The notes beneath the pieces were generated by a model that saw only the letters and a program-made list of their open reading frames with translations, ran no database searches and was not told the DNA's origin. Positions 1 to 5,653 of a stretch of 5,653 nucleotides of DNA are shown here, one piece after another. A program made the translations under genes and the position numbers. Each line of letters opens with the position of its first letter. The first letter of the stretch is position 1. The stretch is from an uncultured Mollicutes bacterium (lineage in GTDB: Bacteria; Bacillota_I; Bacilli_A; Acholeplasmatales; Anaeroplasmataceae): positions 1 through 5,653 of the forward strand of contig CAMWJY010000064.1 of NCBI GenBank assembly GCA_947174685.1, in the 5' to 3' direction.

Positions 1-707
1 TCAATCTTGGCGATCAATTCCTTACCGCCAGTTAAAACGATTCTACCATTAAGCATTATATGTACGAAATATGGTTGGATGTAGTCTAATAGTCTCTCAT
101 AATGTGTAATTAAAAGACAACCTAAGTTTTCATCAATCATATTGCTGACATTTTCACCAACAATTCTTAACGCATCTACATCTAATCCAGAGTCAATTTC
201 ATCTAAAATTGCAAACTTAGGCTTTAGCATTTTCATCTGAAGAATTTCATTTCTTTTCTTTTCTCCACCTGAAAAGCCTTCATTTAAATATCTGTGAGCT
301 AAATCCTCTGGCATTTTTAATTCTCCACAAGCCTTCTCATAGTTTCTAATAAAGGAAAATAAAGAAACATCCTTACCACTACAAGCCTTCATTGCCGTAC
401 GAATAAAATCACTATTGGTAACACCAGGCACCTCTGCAGGATACTGATAAGCTAAAAAGATTCCTTTTCTTGCACGCTCATCTACTGCCATAGGTAATAG
501 ACTTTCCTTATCCATTAGCACATCTCCAGAGGTCACCTTAAATTTTGGCTGACCCATAATGACAGAGGACAAAGTAGATTTACCCGTTCCGTTTGGTCCC
601 ATAATTGCATGAACCTCACCTGTTTTAATCGTTAGATTCACACCCTTTAATATTTCTTTACCATCTATTCCTGCATATAAATCTTTAATTTCTAAAACAT
701 TTGCCAT
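1..707 (-). CDS. sufC: SufC, Fe-S cluster assembly ATPase (3' end cut by window edge)
   Basis: This is the ABC-type ATPase of the SUF system. In the family it partners SufB and SufD in the cytoplasmic SufBCD scaffold that builds Fe-S clusters with sulfur from SufS and SufU/SufE. From ATG at 705-707 there are 235 complete codons and no stop before the edge. Family members are about 250 aa, so roughly 15 residues are missing. Visible motifs are Walker A GPNGTGKST (37-45, K43), Q-loop Gln88, the SufC-style signature FSGGEKKRNE (145-154), Walker B ILDEIDSGLDVDAL (167-180, catalytic Glu170) and the H-loop His202. The signature and the DEIDSGLDVDAL stretch separate SufC from transporter ATPases, and there is no membrane segment. 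The start is supported by GGAG at 717-720, 9 bases upstream. A promoter lies just before it (741-770), so sufC is probably the first gene of a suf operon continuing past the left edge, as in the sufCDSUB order of Bacillota. All catalytic residues are present. Confidence 0.96.
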   Translation of the reverse strand, partial: MANVLEIKDLYAGIDGKEILKGVNLTIKTGEVHAIMGPNGTGKSTLSSVIMGQPKFKVTSGDVLMDKESLLPMAVDERARKGIFLAYQYPAEVPGVTNSDFIRTAMKACSGKDVSLFSFIRNYEKACGELKMPEDLAHRYLNEGFSGGEKKRNEILQMKMLKPKFAILDEIDSGLDVDALRIVGENVSNMIDENLGCLLITHYERLLDYIQPYFVHIMLNGRIVLTGGKELIAKI

Positions 708-740
708 TGTTTTCAACTCCAATTCTATAAAGCATTATGT

Positions 741-770
741 ATTATACCACAAAATTAATCTTTTTTTCCA
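741..770 (-). promoter_or_regulatory. Probable sigma-A promoter of sufC (extended -10)
   Basis: Read on the minus strand, a perfect -10 TATAAT (741-746) is preceded by the extended -10 dinucleotide, giving TGGTATAAT (741-749). A partial -35, TGGAAA (765-770, 4 of 6 matches to TTGACA), lies 18 bases upstream. The predicted start near 734 gives a leader of about 27 bases that carries the sufC Shine-Dalgarno. The -35 sits inside the last codons of the FUSC-HAD gene. No operator or riboswitch is visible, and the leader is too short for one. AT-rich DNA yields chance TATAAT boxes, but the extended -10 and the placement directly before an operon head make this call fairly good. Confidence 0.7.
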
Positions 771-2182
771 TATTTAACCAAATTATAATGATAGATTCTT
801 TGAACCTCTTTAAATAGCTTTTCTGGATTATCCTTCGGTAATATTTTTGTACAATATTTTCTATAGTCATCATCTAAGGAATCCAAAGCCACACTGTATT
901 TGCTGTGAACTAATAAATGCTGGGCATGATTAGATGAGGTTAATCCAACTATATCTAACCCTTCAGCCTCACAATAATTTTTAACTATAGTAAGCTCCTC
1001 TATTTTTTTACTATAAATTTTAACATATTTTAAATCTGGTGCCTGATTCGGTTCAAACACATCATAAACTAAAATAGAAAGCTTTGAGGATAAAGAGGCA
1101 TTCTTATGAATATCCTCTATGAGCCTTTTTACTAGATCTTCTTTTTCCACAATTAAAAAGTAAATAATCTCATCCTTTGGAGCTGGACCTGGAACATAGC
1201 TGCAATAAGCAGCATTCTTCTTGTCATGTGCATAGATTCTTTCGCCCTCATTATCTAAGCTCTCATTATAAGTAAATAAAACATCCTCATGAATTTGATT
1301 TACAAATGGAGATACATTGTTCCTTTTTAAAACCTTGTATATTTCTTCTGAGGTTTCTACATCAATCATCTCTGTTGCAATATAATGCTCTTGTTTAGCA
1401 TCATATAATGCTGCACCTGACATACAAACTACAGGATGCGTAATTTTAACATCCTCTAAAAGAGGCATAAAGGTAGTAGGTGTTCTCGTAGTAAATAAGG
1501 TGACATTAGCGCCAATACGATTGAGATAATTCATCTTATATTGCATAAAGCCTCTAAAACGATCACTATCTTTAAGTAGCATTCCATCAATTCCTACACA
1601 GAATAAAAGATTCTTATTTTTAAATCTTCGTGGGAATCGGAACAAATTGACACCTAATGCAATCAAAACACCAACGATGGTAGATAAAATACGATTAGTA
1701 CCAAACTGCCACTGCCACTGCCCAACATTAATATTTGGATTAACAGTAACAGATAAGAAGGTAAGGATAGCAACAAACACTGCCTGATGCTGCTTCAAAG
1801 ATACTCCGGTTACAACCACAGCAACTGTAAAGATAGAAATGAGCAAATAAGGAATGACAAAATTAAAGGTCTCTAAGCTGACTGACTGAAGATTAGGCCA
1901 TTTTCCACCACAAAGCTCATAAACCGTAATCAGCAGGATTCCTATTCCACCACCAATAATAGAGGCTACGCATCGGTTTTTAGCTTGGTTTAAGCTTGCT
2001 TCCTTACTGGCATGGACAGAATATGCAGTTGCAAGTCCTGCAAAAAAAGGATTATACCAGGAAAATGCAAAGTTGTCAGGAACTCCTGGAATATATTCAA
2101 ATGCTTTCAAAATAATAAAAACTAGAAGACAACAAAAAACACAGATGGCAGTTTTTATTGTTCTTAATCCTATTTTTTTCAA
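755..2182 (-). CDS. FUSC/aromatic acid exporter-like membrane protein fused to a degenerate Cof-type HAD domain
   Basis: Residues 1-185 resemble the ArAE_1/FUSC membrane domain, a family of predicted aromatic-acid exporters. The start GLRTIKTAI, the PFFAGLATAYS stretch (45-55) and two R-x-hydrophobic-G repeats (NRCVASIIGGGIG at 69-81, NRILSTIVGVLIA at 163-175) fit, with about six hydrophobic segments (near 8-27, 43-57, 70-89, 107-127, 131-147, 163-181). The basic run RFPRRFKNKN (182-191) places the rest in the cytoplasm. Residues 192-465 follow the Cof-like (IIB) HAD layout: motif I GIDGMLL (197-203), motif II FTTR (230-233), SGAALYD (255-261), a cap at roughly 265-390, a candidate motif III Lys393, and a tail matching the VAMxNAxxxxK region (VALDSLDDDYRK, 431-442). 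The nucleophile Asp is Gly197 and motif IV reads GLTSSNH with no acid, so phosphatase activity is unlikely. The substrate is unknown. TTG is the start, chosen for its strong Shine-Dalgarno; the next Met is residue 201. Certain as a gene, good as a fusion, weak on role. Confidence 0.85.
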   Translation of the reverse strand: MKKIGLRTIKTAICVFCCLLVFIILKAFEYIPGVPDNFAFSWYNPFFAGLATAYSVHASKEASLNQAKNRCVASIIGGGIGILLITVYELCGGKWPNLQSVSLETFNFVIPYLLISIFTVAVVVTGVSLKQHQAVFVAILTFLSVTVNPNINVGQWQWQFGTNRILSTIVGVLIALGVNLFRFPRRFKNKNLLFCVGIDGMLLKDSDRFRGFMQYKMNYLNRIGANVTLFTTRTPTTFMPLLEDVKITHPVVCMSGAALYDAKQEHYIATEMIDVETSEEIYKVLKRNNVSPFVNQIHEDVLFTYNESLDNEGERIYAHDKKNAAYCSYVPGPAPKDEIIYFLIVEKEDLVKRLIEDIHKNASLSSKLSILVYDVFEPNQAPDLKYVKIYSKKIEELTIVKNYCEAEGLDIVGLTSSNHAQHLLVHSKYSVALDSLDDDYRKYCTKILPKDNPEKLFKEVQRIYHYNLVKYGKKD

Positions 2183-2189
2183 TTTTGTC

Positions 2190-2199
2190 TCACCTCTTT
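2190..2199 (-). promoter_or_regulatory. Strong ribosome binding site that fixes a TTG start
   Basis: On the minus strand the site reads AAAGAGGTGA, matching seven consecutive bases (GAGGTGA) of the ideal anti-16S complement. The GAGGTG core at 2191-2196 is 8 bases from TTG at 2180-2182. No ATG lies in frame near it: the first internal Met is residue 201, past the whole membrane domain. The TTG is therefore the start. Confidence 0.8.
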
Positions 2200-2209
2200 A
2201 CCACAAACA

Positions 2210-2233
2210 TAGGAAGCGATTTTTCGCTTCCTA
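2210..2233 (-). terminator. Perfect 10-bp hairpin, possible weak intrinsic terminator
   Basis: The arms TAGGAAGCGA (2210-2219) and TCGCTTCCTA (2224-2233) are exact inverted repeats around a 4-base loop, with five G-C pairs. In the direction of transcription the hairpin begins 16 bases after the HAD gene stop, the usual terminator position. The tail after the stem is TGTTTGTGGT, only moderately T-rich, so termination is probably incomplete. It also lies 10 bases before the Shine-Dalgarno of the next gene, leaving no room for a promoter between them. A leader or mRNA-stability element is an equal alternative. The plus-strand tail (AATCCATTTG) is not terminator-like. Confidence 0.5.
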
Positions 2234-2249
2234 ATCCATTTGATAACTT

Positions 2250-2861
2250 TTATAAAAAGTTTAAAATTTTAAGAATTTGATCAACAATGATTTCTGGTTT
2301 ATGCTCTAAAGAATCCGGATTCGAATCAGCAAATATTCCTTGCTTTACCCAAATTGTATGCATATTGAGTTCGGCTGCTGGTTCAATATCATTATCTAGT
2401 CTATCTCCTATCATATAAGCCTCCTCAGGTGAGCATCCTGCGGTGGATAAAGCCAGTTTAAAAATTTCTAAAGACGGTTTAGTAATACCTACTTCTGAAG
2501 ATGAAATAACAATATCAAAATATTTTCTTATTCCGAACTTTTCTAAACGTTTTTCTGTTCCAAGGCTTTGATTGGCTATAATTCCTAAATGATATTTCTT
2601 CACTAGCTTACCAAGAACATAAGGAGTATCTTCATAAATTCTTTCTAAATGAATTGGCCACTCTACTGGTGTCAACTGAAATTCCTTCACAATTGCCTTA
2701 TAAGGAGACTTATTCTTTTGAACATATTTATAAATACGACGTTTTAATACTTCTTTTGTTGGCGCGTTATGTTGGTTTAACAAATGAGCAAATCGATATT
2801 TTTCACATTCACTTTCATCAATTAATGTTGAACCTAAATCAAGAAATATCCATTTTATCAT
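2250..2861 (-). CDS. HAD-superfamily hydrolase, subfamily IA-like (probable phosphatase)
   Basis: This is a soluble 203-aa protein of the haloacid dehalogenase superfamily; its substrate cannot be read from the sequence. Motif I is FLDLGSTLID (6-15) with nucleophile Asp8, but the usual second Asp is Gly10. Motif II is LGIIANQS (92-99), with Ala96 where Thr or Ser is usual. Motif III is Lys128 in GITKPSLEIF, and motif IV is MIGDRLDNDI (150-159) with the metal-binding acids intact. A helical cap of the C1 type fits residues 15-80. The length is normal for a small subfamily IA member. DLGxTL with GDRLDNDI is, as I recall, a recurring variant in Bacillota, so activity is likely retained. ATG at 2859-2861 is preceded by AGGAG (2873-2877), 11 bases away and slightly long. 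The gene begins 32 bp after the leuS stop with no terminator between them, so it is probably co-transcribed with leuS. It could clear a phosphorylated metabolite, but nothing here names one. Confidence 0.88.
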   Translation of the reverse strand: MIKWIFLDLGSTLIDESECEKYRFAHLLNQHNAPTKEVLKRRIYKYVQKNKSPYKAIVKEFQLTPVEWPIHLERIYEDTPYVLGKLVKKYHLGIIANQSLGTEKRLEKFGIRKYFDIVISSSEVGITKPSLEIFKLALSTAGCSPEEAYMIGDRLDNDIEPAAELNMHTIWVKQGIFADSNPDSLEHKPEIIVDQILKILNFL

Positions 2862-2893
2862 TTTGCTTTCAACTCCTAAAGCGTTAAATTCTT

Positions 2894-5302
2894 TTATTTT
2901 ATAACAATATTAACTAGCTTAGAAGGAACATAAATTGTTTTTATAACCTCATGTCCTGCTGTAAAGCTTATGATTTTCTCTAAGGCTAAAGCTTTTGAAA
3001 TAATCTCTTCCTTGCTGGCATCAACAGGAACCTCTAGCTTATCTCTTAGTTTACCATTCACCTGAACAACTAAGGATAGGCTTTCTGATGCTAGCATTGC
3101 CTCATCATAGGTAGGCCAAGCTTCAAAAGTAATTGTTCCTTTATAACCTAAATCACTCCAAAGCTCTTCACCAATATGTGGGACTATTGGATATAAAAGC
3201 TTTACAAAGCCTTCCATATATGGACGATAAATAGAGTTTGCCTTATAGGCCTCATTTAAGAAGGTCATCATTTGGGCAATCGCTGTATTGAAATTCAAAC
3301 TATCGAAATCTGAAGTGACTTTCTTAACAGTTTGATGATATATCTTGTCTAACTCATGTGTATTTGTATCACTGAATTTAGAAGTATATTCCTCCTGATG
3401 ATAAAATCTCCATACACGATCTAGGAATTTACGAGATCCTTCAAGTCCTTTACTACTCCAAGGTAGGGATGCCTCAAGAGGTCCCATAAACATCTCATAT
3501 AAACGTAAGGTGTCTGCACCATATTCCTTAGCTACATCATCTGGGTTTACAACATTACCTCTAGATTTACTCATCTTCTCATTATTCTCTCCTAGAATCA
3601 TTCCCTGATGGAATAACTTTTGGAAAGGCTCTTTTACAGGAACAAGCCCTTTGTCATATAAATAATTTGTCCAGAATCTAGAATAAAGTAAATGTCCAAC
3701 AGCATGCTCTGAACCACCCAAGTATAAATCTACAGGTAGCCAATGCTTTAACAATTCATAATCCGCAAAGGCTTCCTCATTTTGAGGATCAATATAACGC
3801 ATAAAATACCAACTGGAAGCTGCAGATCCTGGCATTGTATTCGTTTCACGTATACAAGATTTCCCGTGATAAGAGGTATGTACCCAATCATAGGCATTTT
3901 CTAGTGGTGCTGCCCCACTCTTCTTTGGTTTATAGTCATCTAATACAGGAAGTACAAGTGGTAAATCCTTATCCTCTAAAGCTTCACTTGTCCCATCCTC
4001 ATAAAATACTACTGGGATAGGTTCTCCCCAATATCTTTGACGAGCAAAAATCCATTCTCTTAAACGATAGGAAATCTGCTTAGAGCCACATTTATGTTCT
4101 TCTAGCCAGCCTATCATTTTGGTAATGGCATCTTCCTTATTCAAACCATCAAGGAAGCCAGAGTTGATATGAAGACCATCTTCTGTATAGGCTTCAACTT
4201 CTACATTTCCTCCTGCAAGAACTGGAATAATTTCCATTCCAAATTTTTTAGCAAATGCATAGTCTCTTTCATCATGGGCAGGAACTGCCATAATGGCACC
4301 TGTTCCATAGCTTGCAAGAACATAATCCGAAATCCAAATAGGAACTGCTTTTTGATTTACAGGATTAATCGCATAAGCTCCAGTAAATACTCCAGTCTTT
4401 TCTTTATTCAGCTCTGTACGCTCTAAATCACTTTTCATACTACAAGCCTTTTGATAAGCTGTAATCAAAGCCTTTTGTTCAGGTGTTGTAATTTGGTCAA
4501 CCAAAACATGCTCAGGAGAAAGGACACAATAGGTACAGCCAAATAGCGTGTCACAGCGTGTAGTGAAAACTGTAAAGTTTAAGTCTGTGTTTTGAACCTT
4601 GAATACCACATGAGCACCAACAGATTTTCCAATCCAGTTCTTCTGCATTTCCTTTGTAGAAGAAGGCCAGTCTAGCTTGTCTAAGCCCTCAAGTAGCTTA
4701 TCTGCATACTTAGGTATATCTAAAACCCACTGCTTCATATTTTTACGAACAACGGGATAGCCACCACGTTCACTTTTACCATCGATAACCTCATCATTTG
4801 CTAAAACAGTTCCTAATTCCTCACACCAGTTCACAGGCATTTCTACTTGTTTTGCAAGTCCATCCTTATATAACTGCTTAAAAATCCATTGTGTCCATTT
4901 ATAGTATTTTGGATCACAGGTTGAGATTTCCTTTGTCCAGTCATAGGAAAAACCTAACATTTTTAATTGTCTTGTAAAATTAGCAATATTATCTTTTGTA
5001 AATTCTTCTGGATGATGTCCAGTTGCAATAGCGAATTGCTCTGCAGGAAGACCAAAGGCATCCCATCCCATTGGATGTAGGACATTATAGCCCTCCATTC
5101 TTTTTTTACGGCAAACAATATCTGTTGCAGTATAGCCTTCTGGATGTCCTACATGAAGACCCTGTCCAGATGGATATGGGAACATATCTAGGGCATAAAA
5201 TTTAGGCTTTGAAAAGTCTTTCGTATTTGTAACAAAGGTATGATTTTCATCCCAATACTTCTGCCACTTTGCTTCTATTTCAATATGATCATAATTTTTC
5301 AT
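2894..5302 (-). CDS. leuS: Leucyl-tRNA synthetase (LeuRS)
   Basis: This class Ia aminoacyl-tRNA synthetase charges tRNA-Leu with leucine using ATP in the cytoplasm and is essential. The 802-aa protein is complete, the length usual in Gram-positive bacteria. Landmarks in order are the Rossmann-fold start with FPYPSG (41-46) and HIGH-type HVGH (50-53), HPMGWDAFGLPAE (76-88), the CP1 editing insert (about 224-420) with threonine-rich VFTTRCD (245-251) and GTGAIMAVPAHDERD (333-347, Asp347 being the position that recognises the leucine amino group in the family), REWIFARQRYWGEPIP (415-430), YLGGSEHAVGHLLYSRF (527-543), KMSKS (576-580), an alpha-helical anticodon-binding domain (about 650-745) and a small C-terminal domain starting near VVQVNGKLRDK (745-755). 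One small oddity is Cys250, where TTRPD is the commoner form. ATG at 5300-5302 has AGGAG at 5310-5314, spaced 7 bases. The upstream membrane gene ends only 10 bp before it, so leuS is co-transcribed and no T-box leader lies directly before it. Confidence 0.99.
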   Translation of the reverse strand: MKNYDHIEIEAKWQKYWDENHTFVTNTKDFSKPKFYALDMFPYPSGQGLHVGHPEGYTATDIVCRKKRMEGYNVLHPMGWDAFGLPAEQFAIATGHHPEEFTKDNIANFTRQLKMLGFSYDWTKEISTCDPKYYKWTQWIFKQLYKDGLAKQVEMPVNWCEELGTVLANDEVIDGKSERGGYPVVRKNMKQWVLDIPKYADKLLEGLDKLDWPSSTKEMQKNWIGKSVGAHVVFKVQNTDLNFTVFTTRCDTLFGCTYCVLSPEHVLVDQITTPEQKALITAYQKACSMKSDLERTELNKEKTGVFTGAYAINPVNQKAVPIWISDYVLASYGTGAIMAVPAHDERDYAFAKKFGMEIIPVLAGGNVEVEAYTEDGLHINSGFLDGLNKEDAITKMIGWLEEHKCGSKQISYRLREWIFARQRYWGEPIPVVFYEDGTSEALEDKDLPLVLPVLDDYKPKKSGAAPLENAYDWVHTSYHGKSCIRETNTMPGSAASSWYFMRYIDPQNEEAFADYELLKHWLPVDLYLGGSEHAVGHLLYSRFWTNYLYDKGLVPVKEPFQKLFHQGMILGENNEKMSKSRGNVVNPDDVAKEYGADTLRLYEMFMGPLEASLPWSSKGLEGSRKFLDRVWRFYHQEEYTSKFSDTNTHELDKIYHQTVKKVTSDFDSLNFNTAIAQMMTFLNEAYKANSIYRPYMEGFVKLLYPIVPHIGEELWSDLGYKGTITFEAWPTYDEAMLASESLSLVVQVNGKLRDKLEVPVDASKEEIISKALALEKIISFTAGHEVIKTIYVPSKLVNIVIK

Positions 5303-5309
5303 AATATCT

Positions 5310-5315
5310 CTCCTA
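5310..5315 (-). promoter_or_regulatory. leuS Shine-Dalgarno overlapping the upstream stop codon
   Basis: On the minus strand TAGGAG holds both the TAG stop of the membrane gene (5313-5315) and the AGGAG ribosome binding site of leuS (5310-5314), 7 bases before the leuS ATG. Terminating ribosomes would cover the leuS site, an arrangement commonly linked to translational coupling. Coupling itself is inferred. Confidence 0.7.
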
Positions 5316-5653
5316 TTTGTTTCTAATTATTTTAGGACCTCGGTCCTTCTTATTAGATTTTTTATCTGTTACCCATGTAACAATCTTATATACGATATAT
5401 GGAATTGCAAAAGCTAATAATACTAAAGCATACCATAAAGCAATTGTATTTGCGAATACAAAGGTAATATGGAAAAAGCAATACCAAATTAAACATCCAA
5501 GCAGCATTGTTAAAACCATGCATAAGGGCATAAATCTTGGGGATTCATAATCCAGAACCATAGAGGTCTTAATTGCCATCATAATTAAATAAATGAGTGG
5601 ATGTGCTAAAAGAATTGTAGATAACACTGCAATAAAGGTATCTGGACTAGCAA
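5313..5653 (-). CDS. Small integral membrane protein, unrecognised (5' end cut by window edge)
   Basis: I do not recognise this family. The frame is open to the right edge, showing 112 residues before TAG. A GTG at 5625-5627 could be read as a start, but it has no Shine-Dalgarno and the frame runs on upstream of it (ASPDTFIAV...), so the real start is probably outside the window. Hydrophobic segments lie near residues 6-27, 40-60 and 62-91 of the visible part; the last is long enough to include a kink at Pro84. The C-terminal tail (96-112) has eight Lys or Arg, which predicts a cytoplasmic C-terminus by the positive-inside rule. There is no catalytic motif, cysteine pair or transporter signature. 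It ends 10 bp before leuS and overlaps its ribosome binding site, so the two share a transcript. The proximity says little about function, since leuS has varied neighbours. Confidence 0.75.
   Translation of the reverse strand, partial: ASPDTFIAVLSTILLAHPLIYLIMMAIKTSMVLDYESPRFMPLCMVLTMLLGCLIWYCFFHITFVFANTIALWYALVLLAFAIPYIVYKIVTWVTDKKSNKKDRGPKIIRNK

Noticed and set aside
2234..2290. Possible promoter (TATAAA-like box) for the fusion gene upstream of the hairpin, minus strand
   Set aside because: No -35 with acceptable spacing could be paired with it; TTGATC is about 25 bases away, and AT-rich DNA gives such boxes by chance.
2654..2887. Plus-strand open frame of 77 codons
   Set aside because: It lies antisense over the well-supported HAD hydrolase and its leader, has no recognisable domain, and has the composition expected of a reverse-strand shadow.
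2862..2893. Terminator or promoter between leuS and the HAD gene
   Set aside because: The 32-bp gap holds only the HAD gene's Shine-Dalgarno; no inverted repeat or promoter boxes are visible.
3835..4426. Two plus-strand open frames (3835-4020 and 4169-4426)
   Set aside because: Both are entirely antisense to conserved leuS coding sequence and have no domain or convincing start signal.
5334..5347. Inverted repeat AGGACC/GGTCCT as a terminator
   Set aside because: It is inside coding sequence, the stem is only 5-6 bp, and no T-run follows in the direction of transcription.
5317..5550. Plus-strand open frame of 77 codons
   Set aside because: It is antisense to the membrane protein gene, whose hydrophobic pattern and linkage to leuS are better supported.
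5625..5627. GTG as the start of the membrane protein gene
   Set aside because: There is no Shine-Dalgarno within the usual distance, and the frame stays open to the window edge, so the gene most likely starts outside.

Overview
The window looks like ordinary chromosome from a low-GC Bacillota (Firmicutes) bacterium. The signs are strong A+T bias, AGGAG-type Shine-Dalgarno sites, a leucyl-tRNA synthetase of the short Gram-positive length (802 aa), a Suf-type Fe-S assembly ATPase, and a standard genetic code (tryptophan is TGG and the long frames are intact). The look of the SufC and LeuRS proteins would suit the Erysipelotrichia or a relative, but that is an impression and not a test. No mobile element, RNA gene, CRISPR array or phage gene was found.

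All five genes lie on the minus strand, so transcription runs from the right edge to the left. In transcription order they are: the 3' part of an unrecognised small membrane protein gene (5313-5653, cut by the right edge); leuS (2894-5302), whose Shine-Dalgarno overlaps the previous stop codon; a 203-aa HAD-family hydrolase (2250-2861), 32 bp after leuS; a 475-aa membrane protein (755-2182) joining an aromatic-acid-exporter-like FUSC domain to a Cof-like HAD domain; and sufC (1-707, last residues cut by the left edge).

The first three genes are packed as one transcription unit. A perfect 10-bp hairpin at 2210-2233 separates the HAD gene from the FUSC-HAD gene and lies only 10 bases before that gene's Shine-Dalgarno. 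It is either a leaky terminator or a leader element. A good extended -10 promoter in front of sufC (741-770), with its -35 inside the end of the FUSC-HAD gene, suggests that the suf operon starts its own transcript there and continues off the left edge.

The genes do not form an obvious single pathway: translation (LeuRS), a metabolite or housekeeping phosphatase, a possible transporter, and Fe-S cluster assembly. The most unusual item is the 475-aa fusion. Its HAD domain keeps the overall fold landmarks but has Gly in place of the nucleophile Asp and has lost the acidic metal-binding residues of motif IV, so it is probably a catalytically inactive cytoplasmic sensor or regulatory domain attached to a membrane protein. 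No gap between genes exceeds 70 bases, so there is no long empty stretch.
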